A stretch of 64,000 nucleotides of DNA from Dermanyssus gallinae. Its lineage: Eukaryota; Arthropoda; Arachnida; Mesostigmata; Dermanyssidae. The translations under genes and the position numbers were made by a program. Shown here in pieces: positions 11,450 through 23,160 of the stretch. The stretch's first letter is position 1, and every line of letters starts with the position of its first letter. The notes beneath the pieces were generated by a model, which saw only the letters and a program-made list of their open reading frames with translations, did not search any database and had not been told where the DNA came from. Location: assembly GCA_003439945.1 (NCBI GenBank), contig QVRM01002192.1, forward strand, positions 682,001 to 746,000, given 5' to 3'.

Positions 11450-11541
11450 GGAGCGCTATCAGTCGGGCTTACTCTCGAGGCAGCCTTTTATTGTGCCCAT
11501 TTTAGCTGTTGCATTGCCGAGTTTAACCGTCAGTGCAAAAA
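11450..11541 (-). mobile_element. RLE-3 family 3'-end fragment
   Basis: The reverse complement encodes GNATAKMGTIKGCLESK followed by a stop. This aligns with the last residues of RLE-3 (GNAAAIMVTMRGCLED, 57850-57910). At the DNA level the words ctcgaggcagcc and ttgtg-cca also match. It joins LINE A1's 3' end directly on one side and a short TA-rich stretch on the other. It is a severely truncated copy in minus orientation. Confidence 0.7.
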
Positions 11542-11818
11542 AATTAAAACCTATATATATAAACCGCCCAATTTTTATATGAGCACGCCAACAAAATTGT
11601 GCGTGTATATATGTATATATACTGCATGTAGGCTAGTCTGGTTTTTAATCTTGAGTCTGCTGGCGGCGCTCTGTGCGTTGCCGCCTCTCTTCCATCATCT
11701 TTGTCTTCGTTCTCATAACAATCTCCACAAAATCAGAGTCCGCGTTTCAGCATTTTTTTCGAGCTGAGAATCCCTGAGGGTAGATCTCTGTCGTACTGCT
11801 CTGCACGTATAGGCGGGA

Positions 11819-12690
11819 TTAAGTCGGCTGCCCTTTGATCTCGAAAGCCCTGCATGCAAAAAGCGTATGGTCCACGTCATCGGCCTTGCCAGCTTCGCAC
11901 AAGACACATATGTCTACCTCAGCCTTCCCGATCTTCAACATGTAGGTCTGAAAGCTGCCATGATCGTGAGGACTTAGATTAGGTAGTACGTAGTTTCCAC
12001 GTACTCGCATCGGTACTATTTTATGGGATCTGGCATTAATTAGCTTGTCCACGACCCTGGTGTCTCTCGATTCGCTTCAGTTCACTCAGCCTCCCAGCAT
12101 TCCAGAGCCTTTTTTCTCGCATCGTCTTTTCTAAGTGCCTGATCCCGGTATGAGATGATGTTCTCCTTTATCCGTTTTGGCCAAGGTATGATGCAGGCAA
12201 TTGCCAGCACAGCTTCTGTGGGCACCGCCCTGCATGCTCTGGTGATCCGAGTGGCCAGCACTCTCTGCGCCTTGCTTAGCTTTTTCTTATAATTCTTGTT
12301 TTTCAGTGGAGCTGGTCCCCACACTAATGACCCGTAGAGCAGAACCGAATTCGTCGCTGATGCAAGAAGAAGACGCTTTTTTCTTAGGGCCGTTGTTCGT
12401 GGCATTGAAGCTTGCTTTCAAATTCGTTTTGGCCGTTACAAAAATAATGTGAGCTATACAATTCAAGTTTCTGTAAAGCGGAAATTTGGTTTGCTTGTTT
12501 ACCTGGATCATGTGGCTGTCCACATGGATATCCATCTCCCAGATGTGTTTTCTTCCAATAAACAAAAGTGACTCGCTCTTTTCTGGCACTTACATTAGGT
12601 GGTGGGACTTCATCCACCGACTAAGGCGTCGTTTGCTGGGTCCTCCAATAGTCGTGACTAAGATTGCCAGGCCGTCGACATAAACATCAT
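11819..12690 (-). pseudogene. LINE C reverse transcriptase C-terminal part
   Basis: Reading down the minus strand, YVDGLAILVTT at about 12640-12680 corresponds to RT motif C (normally YADDLAIL), with the second Asp replaced by Gly. It is followed by HIWEMDIHVDSHMIQV, then SVLLYGSLVWGPAPLKNKNY, SKAQRVLATRITRACRAVPTE and, in another frame, ICVLCEAGKADDVDHTLFAC. The last block is a C-x2-C ... H ... C motif typical of the C-terminus of R1-like LINEs. At least two frameshifts separate these parts, and the catalytic centre is damaged. Confidence 0.8.
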
Positions 12691-12821
12691 CATCATATTT
12701 ATTTCACTACTATTGATCATGCCGTTGGTATAAACGATGAACTCAGCCCCGCGAGGCCTGCTCATCTCTTGCGTGCCGTCGTACGCTAGGTTCTCAACTT
12801 CTCTTTCCTTTAGTTTTCCGA

Positions 12822-13145
12822 CTACAAAAGTTCTAGTGGTCTTCGGTGATTCCTCTGCGGGGGATTTCCGTCTTTCGGCACTATTTCCGCCCGGGTTCTA
12901 AATACTGTCACGTTTCCAGGTTTGACGGTCTTTACTCGGGTTACCGCCGGGAATTGCGGCTTCAGGCGGATATCGAGCTCTGAGTCCTTGGCCGACCCTT
13001 CGGGTATCACTTCCCTTCTTGTCAAAATGCTGCCGTGAAGATTCTTGCTATAGATCTTTATCAGCGAGTTCTCTTTCATCAGCGTGACCAGCTCCTTCTC
13101 AGTCATTTCTTCCTTCACGCGTTTGTGCAGCGCTTTGCTGCACAT
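12822..13145 (-). pseudogene. Probable LINE C ORF1 (Gag) fragment
   Basis: A 107-codon minus-strand frame rich in Lys and Glu, with VKEEMTEKELVTLMKENSL and a later TVKPGNVTVFRTRAEIVPKDG. Its position upstream of RT remnants and its basic/acidic composition suggest the N-terminal part of an R1-like Gag. No zinc knuckles are present in the preserved part. Confidence is limited because no diagnostic motif is visible. Confidence 0.4.
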
Positions 13146-14670
13146 TGCTCTTCTTTTTCCATCCTAATTTTCTCGGTGCTAATCGCGTCTTAAATCTGTT
13201 GCAGAATTGCGGATTTCTATATGCCAATTCGGATCCACGTTTTAGTAGTGCTTCTATCATGGAGTCCAATCTACAAGTTGTATCCGTCGCCTTTCTTACT
13301 TCCCAGTTCCCAGTCTATAATGTGCAACACATCGTCTACTTAGTGCTTTAATTACTGCAATCGACATCTAATGGTATGACGATGGTAATTGATCGTTTGA
13401 AAATGTTTATACTCGATTCAGCAACATCTGTGAAAGCCAACATCGTTTCACCCAAACGTGTATTCAAAGGCTTTGCAACTGACCATGTTACAACAGCGGC
13501 AGTGCCGTCATCATCATCACCATCACCAACAACATCACCATCCTGGTTTACTGGCACGTGAAGTCGTCAACGACACCAGCCGGCTGTTTTGTGCTTTGTT
13601 GTCGTTTCATTCCTACCTTCTCCCGCTTCTTCCCTAAAGTCCGCCCTCTAAGCTTGGCGCCCCTATGGAACCGGTAAGCTACTCAGCAGTGAACGATTTG
13701 TTCTGAGTTAATTTCCCAAGGGCTGATGCGCGTTTGATATAGCACTTGTTCTCGAGAGGCGCCTGTACATGCGTTCAGCTCAGGGAAGGGGAGAATTAGG
13801 TATTCACTCCTTTGTAAAGCTGTTGACGAATTTAATGATACTTGTTTACTGCCCGTAATTGACTCTATCGTCAAGAGCTCACGTAACGGAGAGCTATCCA
13901 CTGTCTTAACATAGCTATTTAAACGTGTGTGTTCTTATCAGAGAGGTGGAGGCCTGTAAGCAGCATTGCAATGTACAGTCGACCACACCCAACAACAACG
14001 GCTCCGCCGGAAATCATGGAATCGGCGATAAAAAGATCGATAATAATTGGAGATATGCTTCATAAGGGCTACCAGAAGCAATTATCGCTACTCAGGAATT
14101 TAAAAGATCTTCGTATTCCCCTTATAGCATTCAGTAATAATCTTAAGCAGATTTTTACCGACACTGCAGGTCATGACTGACAGACACCTCGGACCCGCTC
14201 AAGTTGTCATTCATTTGCTGGTTTCCTACGAACTTGTTCTAGTTGAGGCGAGGGACAAGCACCCCTTGTCCTAATATCAACTCCTGTAAACAGCCAAGAG
14301 TTTAAGCGTTTTAATAACGGACTTGCCAGCCTTGCTTACAAGTTAACGTACAGGTCAGGTTCTTGGAAATTACTAATATACAATCAGCAACAGGATTATC
14401 TCAAGTATTCAGATACGTCGAGGCTTTGGCAAAGAAGATTGCAAACGTTCTAATGCGAAGCTCCGTAAACACACGTCCGCATTCCATGGCGCCAAACTAA
14501 CAACCCAAATACTGCCGACCTAAAGTCCCCCAATCGCGCAGACGGACCGCGGTTGTATTCGACTGCTCTAAACAGCGACGCCACGACTTTTTTGCGTGAG
14601 GTTTGGGAGAAGAATGGGTAGTGTGGGACTCCCCGATGGTATAGGGTTACCCACTAAAAACCCCTAATCC
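13146..14670. other. Unassigned sequence
   Basis: No recognisable domain. A short run of CAT/ACC triplets at about 13510-13545 encodes Asp-rich low-complexity sequence on the minus strand. The reverse complement next to 13145 may still belong to the 5' part of the R1-like LINE, but nothing diagnostic is visible. Confidence 0.4.
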
Positions 14671-14890
14671 TCACGTCGTCATCATCGTGGTTATGATAGT
14701 CTCTGTATCAACTGCAGCAAGTGTACACGTGGAGGACCGGCGAAAATGCAAAAGTCCTGTGCACCCTGCGACCGTGTGGTCCACATCGTCTGGTGCCTCG
14801 GTTGAACACAGTACGCAGATGTTTGAGTTGGACTTTTCTATCCACATCATATTGTTTTGAAATTGACTGTGTCCCATAACGGCCTGCGTG
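14671..14890 (-). pseudogene. LINE C C-terminal Cys/His fragment
   Basis: The minus-strand frame contains ICVLCSTEAPDDVDHTVAGC, the same C-x2-C ... H ... C block seen at 11860-11960 (ICVLCEAGKADDVDHTLFAC). It is therefore the 3' end of another copy of the R1-like family. Upstream RT sequence is not recognisable. Confidence 0.7.
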
Positions 14891-15353
14891 GCGTAGTACG
14901 ATAACGCGTCTTGACCAGTTGAGTGGGCCGTTTTACCACTTATCTAGATCCTCGACAAAGCAACGAGTCGAGCCCGCTTGCGAGGACAGAGCTCCCCATT
15001 CCTCCGCCTAGGCCGACACTGTTGCCTCTATGGCCTGGTTATAGTCCATGTTATCCTTCAGTCTTATGGTACTCCTCTGCCCTGCACGCATATTCCAAGG
15101 GAGCATTCTTGCCAGTACTAGGGTCGAGTGACGCCACAACCTGAAAGCAGCTAATCGACGAGCAAACTGCTATTTTTTGATACCTATGATGGACGCGCAA
15201 TTCCACTACGAAGCATACGTGATATTTTATTCATCGATCAGTGCTTGAAGGTTTTAACCCTGTCGTTAAAATCTCAGCCCTTACAATACAATAAAATATC
15301 TCCTTCATTTAAAAGTGGTTGAACAAGGGAAATGAATTGCTCGCATTCGCGAA
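14891..15353. other. Unassigned sequence
   Basis: Pro-rich short frames on the + strand but no recognisable product or repeat. Confidence 0.35.
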
Positions 15354-15675
15354 CTAGGCGAGCTGTTGGCCAAACAAATGAGTGAGTAACGACTGCCACA
15401 CTGGCAATCTCGGACGGATGAATGGAACCGCGACTCCGTAGGCTGTTCTATCGCACGTGGTAGTACCTATAAATCTGATCATTGCGAATAAGATTTTTAA
15501 AAACGCGATAGTCAACACGACGCTCGTACTCCGCGACACTTAGGAGTACGACTCTGTCACGCGTCACCTTATTGCACCTTCTTGAGACTCTCTTTAAAAA
15601 CTTGTCCTGAATACGCTGCAGCAAACATATATCCTTGTCGTAGAAAGGTCCCCACACGTGAGCACAGATGACCAT
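15354..15675 (-). pseudogene. LINE RT thumb / C-terminal fragment
   Basis: The minus-strand frame carries VWGPFYDKDICLLQRIQDKFLKRVSRRCNK and ERRVDYRVFKNLIRND. This matches the widespread LINE pattern of xWSPYxxxDIxxLERVQRRFTKR followed by LxxRRxxxDLxxxYK just after the RT palm (CR1/Jockey-type). Only this segment survives, and no active-site motif is present. Confidence 0.65.
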
Positions 15676-16793
15676 TTTGGCACTACGAGGGCTTCATAAT
15701 GGCGCAGGTATTTGGAGGCATCTTATCATATATATTATCCCGTATGCCACTCATCTATTCACTAAAGACAATGGCGGCTCTTATATTATTAAGGCTCGTC
15801 GGGGATTGGGGGAGACTAGGCGAAATCGAGCCCACTTGACCCAATGTGTCCCGCCCATGATTCCGTTGCCAAATCAGAGGCCATCTCTGCCATTTGCTTC
15901 GGTCGACTCGCTTATGCGTTTTCATACTGAATGTTTATGGACGTTCTTTAACACATAATTCTAGCAGCAGGACAATGCCTAACTAGGTCTAATATACCGA
16001 CCAAGAAGGACAACTTATAGTCTAGGCCAATACTCGTCCACAGTGCTCTGCAGTCGTAGCCGATCATTGCTTCAATCAGTGTAATTTTATGCAAATATAT
16101 CTGTTGGAAATGGACAAGCCTATTGTACGAATACATGTCTACTTCCAAAAACGTCTTTCTCCAGCGCTGTAGTCGGCATGTGCTTCTTAAAATTATAGAA
16201 GGATAGCTGCGGAAGCGCCGTCTTGCTAAAAGAAGCATGGCAGTCCCTTAGAGACTTCATGTATCCACGATAGTTTGTAGAACACAGGAGTAAAGTTCTT
16301 TTGCAATGGTTTCGCCTTTCTGTAGAAGGCCAGCGACATGGCGTTCCGTCACTGAAACCATATTCAGAGCGTGAACATCAAAAATAAGTTTCAACACAAA
16401 ATGGGGATCTCAGCTGAATAGTGGCGAAGCCAGCAGTCGTTTTTAGCGATCGATTTTTGCATTTTAGGTGAACATTTCCTCGTCAATTAAGAAAGAAAGA
16501 CGACTTTCTGGCTTGTCATTTCATTAATCAATAATATGTTTCTATTTCACTTAAATAGGGTACGTCCAAGATGGTTTATGTTATTATTAACCATTATTAT
16601 TTGTTGTACTATCATTCCATCGAGAGAAGAAGTGCAAAGATCTTCGTTGCAGTGCCGTACAATCAACCGAGTGTTTACTTAGCGCATTGCTGCAAGCAGA
16701 ACCGACAACTAAGCCGGCCTTGATTAAGAGACAAAGCACCTGCTTGATGTATTATGGCAATGTATAGTGTGTCGTTTAAAATAGGTGTTGCCA
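15676..16793. other. Unassigned sequence
   Basis: No recognisable coding region or repeat. Confidence 0.35.
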
Positions 16794-17394
16794 CTATCTA
16801 GCTGAACTATATGTCAACTTTGGCAGAGTCTTCAGCATAAACAAGCGCACTGCCGTACCGAAAAACAGTCGCCGTACATGCCCGACCCCTCCATAGAGAG
16901 CTGCCAGTCTTGAGTTGACATCATTCTCGATGTGTGCCGGAGACCTAAGTTTGAGAAAGAGTTTACAAACTCTGATGGCCTCCCACAGCAACGACGGTGA
17001 GCAACAACGATTCATCAGCATACATTACCACCACGGTATGTTAAAACTCTTGGCGCACGTATTGAACAAGATCGACCAGAAGCAGCGTGAACGAGATGCA
17101 CCTAAGTTGTTCCCTCTGAGTAATCCCAACATTTTGCATTAGTTCAAGCACGCCGGTCCTTTCCTTCACCAACAGTGTGTCGTCGTCGCGCGGGTACTTG
17201 TCAAAGGTCTTGACGTAATTAATAAAGGCTGCATAAAGGCAGCCCCCTGGACGAGGCTTTAAATTGCAAAACGTCTTGCGTCGCAAGTCCCCATGCCCGT
17301 TCTGACTCTGCTTACATTTGCAATCATCAGAAGATCCCCTTCGAGAGGGGCTTCGACTGCACCCAATGTTTGTAGTAGACCCGATCTGGTCCAC
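16794..17394 (-). pseudogene. LINE reverse transcriptase remnant
   Basis: The minus-strand frame from 17394 contains GGCLYAAFINYVKTFDKYPRDD, which fits RT motif A (YAAFIDYxKAFDxVxR), with the catalytic Asp changed to Asn in INYVKTFD. Further down the minus strand at about 17025-17045, VVMYADES resembles a damaged motif C (YADD). Several frameshifts separate them. It is a dead fragment whose family is uncertain. Confidence 0.55.
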
Positions 17395-18089
17395 TACTTT
17401 TTCACCTAGGAAGGAATCGGATAGCTAGGCACACTTCCTCGTCTCCAAGGGGAATGTGCTGTTCTAGTGTAAGTGAATATTTAATCTCTGCACCAGTCTT
17501 CTATGTGAGGGTTGAAAAGCAGATTCGTCAAGTGACGCTCTACCTGGTTGTCACTCAGTGAGTGCCGTACCCCCTTACGAAAGCTATTTATATGGACATC
17601 CCCTTCTCCCTTTCTTGTTTAAGACATGATTCTCCCCTTGCTCGTTTGAGCAGACAAGCCTGTCTGCACAAGTAGCCCGTCTGCCTCTCGCCTATTATTT
17701 TGATCTTATAGTCCTGGCATAGCCCTATGCAGAACCTCCTACCAGAGGCCTACTCCTGCCTTAGAACCTGCTCTGGCCTTTATTAGTTTCAGCAAGCCAA
17801 GTAGTTATCTGTGTTGGAAGAAACAAGTAGTTGCTTAGACCACGACCGTGATCTACGCGGCTTGGAGTTTCCCCACTTGACTGCTCTTTACATAATTTTT
17901 TCGAGAGACCGACAGCAGGCATCTACACCACTTGCAATCAGTGCACTCTCAGTACCAACTGGAAAAGTGTCTAGATTGAGTTGACGAGTCGGCTTCATCT
18001 GTGAACGTTTCTGCTGTTCCTGTCCTAAAGCAGGGGTGCATAATTCAGCTCGTACAGATAGATGCTTCCTTGTAGCAAGCTACAGAATT
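17395..18089. other. Unassigned sequence
   Basis: Nothing recognisable on either strand. Confidence 0.35.
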
Positions 18090-18560
18090 TCAGCTTTGAA
18101 ACTCAGTACTATCACGATTATGAAAGAATAAGTCTATGGTACTCCTGCCACCATGGCAGATGTAGGTAAAGTCATCACGTGCATTAGCACACACAAAACC
18201 CACATTATGCATAAGCCTCTGGAGAGCTTCCCCTTTGTCGTCGTTAGCTTTCTCACCAATTCTGCAATTCAAGTCACCTCCAACGATTGTTAGAGCCCTA
18301 AGGCCAAGTCCCGAGAGTCCCGCGAATAGCAAATCTGTAACTTCAGAATGAAAAATCAGAGAGAGATAAAACGCGACAATGTTTGCAATTCCGGATGAAA
18401 GTGTCATATAGTATTCATATTTTCTGATACATCGCATACGGGACACACAATTACGTAGATAAATAGAGAATCCTTATACTGGTCTGCCCAATGGTCCTAC
18501 AGAGATGACGTCCAACTGGTGAAACCCTTGCATCTCATCGAATTTTAGCCGCGAAGCTTT
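18090..18560 (-). pseudogene. LINE A endonuclease remnant, copy A2
   Basis: The minus-strand frame includes GFSIYLRNCVSRMRCIRKYE, ALTIVGGDLNCRIGEKANDD and DDFTYICHGGRSTIDLFFHN. These align with the + strand EEP remnant at 9831-10275 (GGLSIYLHKR, PTIVAGDFNARID, GSSTIDLLFHN). The GDFN motif is GDLN here, and the catalytic Asp and Asn remain. It is a second copy of the same LINE family. RT sequence downstream on the minus strand (below 18090) is not recognisable. Confidence 0.8.
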
Positions 18561-18562
18561 GC

Positions 18563-19370
18563 ATGACCATGTTCTTGTATGTTGCGGCGTCGTTTCAGCG
18601 ATGGAAATACACACCATTCATCCAGAGATCCTCTATAGAGTACCGCACGTACCTAAAAAGTACCTTACGCTCAGGTACAATGCAAAATACAGCTCCTCTA
18701 TCTTTTGTACGTAATTTAAATTCTGCATCAACCTCAACATCTTTGTCGCCCAGCCAACCCCGTGGGTTCATTCGCGACGTATCTGCAACTAGCCCTTCTA
18801 CTCGAAGTGCTTGGATAATAGATTTGTTGATTTTTTAAATCCATTGCATACTTTCAAATCACCATTTTATTCTGTTGTACATCCCACCCGGAGACGGTTA
18901 ACGGTTCTATGTTTATACGTGACGGGAAGAAACCCTTTCTTCTTATCCCTCTCATTCCGCCTCTGTGATAGGTTGTCTTTCTCCTTCTCCACGAGCCAAT
19001 TGCTCATCTTAATCGTGCCGCTGTCAGGTAAAGCTGTTGCGCTGTTCGATTTCTTTTTTTGGTATTCTTCCTCTTCTCTTGGAGGGTTTCGCACCACCAC
19101 AATTTCCGCTGCTGCTTTTGATATTGTTACTGCTTCTCTTCGTCGAATCGGCTTCGCTGTCGTATGTCTCCTTGTGCGCTGCCAGCTGGACAAACTATTG
19201 CTGTAGCTGTCAGCGTAGCTGCGCCGGCGGCACCATCTACTGGAACTTGGGGGAAACAAATATCCTGATCTTCCGTCTCGTCGTCATTGGCGCCGTCTAG
19301 CGATGTCGTAGGGAGTCTCCTTAGTGCAGTGCAATGCGCGGGAAAATTCGAAACTTTCGAATCTTGCACC
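18563..19370 (-). pseudogene. LINE A ORF1-like region, copy A2
   Basis: Upstream of the endonuclease on the minus strand lie open stretches in different frames. The nearest, about 18600-18830, reads VADTSRMNPRGWLGDKDVE and DRGAVFCIVPERKVLFRYVR, continuous with the endonuclease region. Further up, a 130-codon frame (18867-19259) is very basic and Glu/Lys-rich. A last segment near 19127-19369 resembles the Ala/Thr/Asp-rich segment of copy A1. I infer ORF1 or a polyprotein N-terminus from position. No domain is identified. Confidence 0.4.
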
Positions 19371-19559
19371 CTGCGAGTATCGTTTGTGCTTTGTATTGCG
19401 CATTTTCCGGGCGTTGTGAGTGTAGTTTCACGTTTGATATTCTTGCTTTTACTGCTGGTGGTCCCGGTATCAGTCTAAACTGCAGTGCTTTTTCGTCATC
19501 ACTGCCCCTGGATCTCGAGCAATCCGCACACTTTTCACGTGAATAACTTCGCTGGGGGT

Positions 19560-21447
19560 TCCTTGTTCTTCACAGTCTTTTTATATAGCCATCAAGTGAC
19601 AACCAGTACACAAGTTCCAAGTGGAATTGGTTGAAAAACCGGAGCCGCAAAACAAAGCAGTCTCTGTTGGGGGCCGCCATCTTGATCTCTTATCGCCTAT
19701 TGCTTTGCGATTGAGAGTAGAGAGGAATAAATGGCATCGAACAAATCTATTGGCTTTTGCAATTTCAAAAAGTGCTTACCTGACTTTTTTAAATTTTGTT
19801 GAGGAGGTTTAGGGTTAAAAATACATTTACGTGCGACTGAGCGAAAGCATAACAGGAGGTGGTAAGCCCCCTAACATGTTCACCCTCAGAGAGTGTGGGA
19901 CTTGGCCACCTAACGGCAAGTCTTGCAGGCAAGTCTGGGCGCCTGACGAGAGTCGTGCCAAATGATTAAAGCAATACCCACTAAAACATTACATATATGG
20001 ACGGCAGTCCGATGAATATTCCTCTATACTGTGTAAGAGTCAGGTTCTATTTTTTCTCAACCGTATAATTGCGGTCCGCTAAACTGTTCGCTGACTGACG
20101 CCAAGCAAATTTGAAAATTGGACACAGGTTCGTCCGCCGGAGGAGGAGGGCACGGACAATAGCTGCTTTTCGTTCATATTACGACGACGACGCATCGTCT
20201 GCAGCCATATGAGAATATCCAAATACATATTTGTGGTCTACTAAACGTGAGCCTTTGTTTGCTACCTATCAACCGGATGAGCGCATTTCTGATAAGACAA
20301 TGATTCAAATCAAAGAACGCGCCAATTTTAACAAACCGCCATGTATATCCGAACATGGTTACAAATATACTGATACGTACATCTATATTGATTATTTGCA
20401 ATACGTTGGGTTTTGATGTGCTTGATTGGTGGTTTGATCCGACAAGTAAAAGTCTGTTTCTGGTTGTTAAACTTGTCAAGAGACTATATGTAATGCATTA
20501 GAAAAAATATGGCACACTTCCGAGACGCACTTTAGTTCTATGCTTGGCCACAAGTCACAATTAGTCACAAGAATTTGTTTTTAAAAGGCCCATGTAAAAA
20601 TATAACATTTTTGAACAAGGCCGGGAAGTTGCAGAAAGGGCTAAAATAAGTAAAATGTATTATACTATGGAACACGTCAAGTGGAAACCGGCCCTATAGA
20701 GCCATCTTTCTTACAGAGTAATAAATCTCACACAGGAGTGTCAAAGCAACATGGGGACCGGAAAAACTGTAGTTATCTTTTAACCGTTAAATGTTGGACA
20801 TATTAAGTGTGAAATGCGGGAGAGTTAAAAATCTAGCCACAGACAAGAGGGGTTATTTTAACGCTGGGAACAAAGTCATATCAAGTAATACCGAGAGATT
20901 AGAGTCGGGACGCAATGTCGACAAAGCCTCATGTGGAACCGACGGCACTGCGGCATGATGAGCACTACGTTGCAAGTAACGCCCTTAGCCTTACACGAAG
21001 CAGGCGCTCACAAGGCAACAAATTAGCCATTGTATTCTCTCCCAGCCCCTGCAAAATTGTTAGCTAGGGCAGGTCAGCCATCAACAGAGGCTTAGCCACA
21101 CTAAATGCATCAATGGTAAATAGAAAGAGGCCAGGGGACAAAAGTGTGTTTGGCTTCAGTGCGACCGATAAGTTAGGTCTTTGGCGGAGTTTAGATTAGA
21201 TATATTTAGGTCAGCGGGCAAGTCGGAGGCCACACACCAGTATCTTCGGCAGAACATCACCGCTAAATGACGGCAACCTCCACAATAAGGTCGATCTATT
21301 AGTGCTGCACCTATAGCAAATTAGTGATATTATACATTTTTGTTGTTGTTGTTTACAGGCTAAGCCCAATGTAGTGTCCTGCAAGTTTATATTTCATTGT
21401 CACATTTATTTTACTCCTGTTTAGTATGCATTTAACATTGACACGTT
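19560..21447. other. Unassigned sequence
   Basis: About 1.9 kb with no recognisable product, repeat or RNA gene. Confidence 0.4.
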
Positions 21448-21540
21448 TGCAGTGTTCTGCTGTTATCAGCATGTTATTCGAGAGAAAGAATGCAGTGTTC
21501 TGCTGTTATCAGCATGTTATTCGAGAGAAACAATGCAGTG
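21448..21540. repeat. 43-bp tandem repeat, two copies plus
   Basis: The word beginning tgcagtgttctgctgttatc starts at 21448 and again at 21491. The units are almost identical and a third start (tgcagtg) occurs at 21534. The period is 43 bases. Such near-identity points to a recent local duplication. Confidence 0.9.
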
Positions 21541-22183
21541 ATCTCGCTTGCAGAAGCGCGTGTCAGAGTACCAGCAACTCTTGTGCTATATGCAGCAGTA
21601 TAAACAGCCAGTCCATGGAGTCGTGAGAACAGTCAAGTGCTAGAAAGTATAAATGTTGACATGAGTAACACTCAGGGTGTCAGTGAGGGTGTTGCAATCG
21701 CTAGTTTTTCACAGGTGACAAATCATAAGACCACGACCAGGCATATGGGTAGGTTAATTGTCTCAAAAACGATGACTGGAATTGAGATTTCCCATTTCGA
21801 AATGCGATGTGGCCCACTTAGATGCATGTGAATCCGTCACTATTCTTGGATAATTTTTTTGAACAGTTTGTGAGCCGATTATATTATAGTATATATATAT
21901 ATTTTTTCATTCGGTGCAACGTCGAGCCCAATTACTGTATTGTCAGCCATGTCAAATGGAGGATTGAGGAGCCCCGCTTTACAAAAACCGCGGAGCAGAA
22001 GAGGATAGAGGCACGCTGTTTTCACTGCATGAGTTGGCTGGTAGTAATGTCTCTGCCAGGATAAGTAAAGCGGCTCTTTCGTGAAGGGTAAAATACCTGG
22101 TGTGCACCCTCTACCACTATCTCGAAGGCAACCACAATAGCTGCACTTAAGTCGCCGGGAGTGACTGAAGGCACCATTTCCCG

Positions 22184-22425
22184 TTGGAGGTCCGCTTGGG
22201 TCCAACGCAGCACGAAGTTGTGTTGTACCGAGATCAAATGCAGTGCTTTAAATGCTACAGTATGGATCACCTTGCCGCCGACTGTAAGGTTCCGAAGCCA
22301 ACGTGTAGGAGGTGTGATCTCCGGAACATTTTAGCTGGGAGTGCAAAGCTCAGGCTAGGTGTTGCCTATGTAATGGCAAACACGAAGCTATATGGGGCTC
22401 TTTCCCTGTTAGGTTGAGTCTTATA
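22184..22425 (+). pseudogene. LINE ORF1 (Gag) zinc-knuckle remnant
   Basis: The frame includes QCFKCYSMDHLAADC, a C-x2-C-x4-H-x4-C knuckle, directly followed by PTCRRC, the first pair of a second knuckle. After a one-base frame change the sequence gives SWECKAQARCCLCNGKHEA, which completes the second knuckle and starts a third. Three successive knuckles are typical of ORF1 proteins of I/Jockey/R1-type LINEs, where they bind the element RNA. The frameshift shows decay. Confidence 0.75.
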
Positions 22426-23056
22426 AAGATGTTAAGGCGAGTCTCGCGTAACGATATCGAGATACAACCGAACGCGGCAGCCGTGCCGCCTTGTGACCCC
22501 GTCGCATACGTGTAAGTTCCGAAAACTTCACGAAACGTAATTGGTTGTCTGTTGTAAAGAACGGTATTAAAATTAATGTCACCACCGTCATGAATCGAGA
22601 AGTCGATCCCGGAGCAAAGTCTCTGATGAAGGTGGCGCTTTTAGCCAACATGGCTGGTACTCTAGTACAAGGACTGCTGAACAGAATCGGTTTTTGCATA
22701 ATAAACTTTTTCGGGCCGACCTTTAGACAAGATTTTACGTCCAGGAGATTGCTTTCTCGTTTCTTGGCGGTTTTGCCGAAATTCGCACCCCATGAGCCGG
22801 ACATGAGAAACGACTGCTTTTCGCCTTGCTTCCTTCACGGACACTCATAAACACAAATGTGCAATGGTGCGCTCGAACCCGCGCTCCGTAGAAGAGAAGA
22901 GTGACAAGTCGACTAAAGTCACCGACAGCACTCCCCTTGGAGTCTCAATACGTATCCCCATACAAACATCTCTGCGAGATGCTCTTTGCACGTCGTCGCA
23001 AAACCTTGATGCAGAGTTAGGCAAGAGCGACAAGCCTTCAGGCGGATCGTGACTGC

Positions 23057-23160
23057 CCTCGTCATTCAGATTCTTCCAGTGGAACTGTGAAATGTCGTAA
23101 TTTCGATTTTTTTCAGTGGAACTGTGCAAAGTCGTCATTTAGATTCTTTCAGTGAAACTG
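23057..23160 (+). repeat. Triplicated ~37-bp segment at endonuclease start
   Basis: Three successive units of about 37 bases contain gattctt/cagtggaactgtg variants. The starts are near 23060, 23096 and 23133, with several substitutions between units. In the second and third units the frame reads FFQWNC or FFQ-stop-NC. Confidence 0.8.

Larger units (their letters stand above)
11819..13145 (-). mobile_element. R1-like LINE (family C), decayed
   Basis: On the minus strand an ORF1-like segment (12822-13145) is followed closely by the end of an RT domain and its C-terminal region (11819-12690). The endonuclease and most of the RT are missing, so this is an internally deleted copy. Motif style (VLLYGSLVWGPAPL, QRVLATRITRACRAV) fits the R1/LOA/I-type LINEs of arthropods. 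Confidence 0.7.

Noticed and set aside
18811..19546. Several + strand hydrophobic open frames as a membrane protein gene
   Set aside because: Low-complexity Leu/Ser/Phe translations of the complement of a basic LINE ORF1-like region; no start context or domain.
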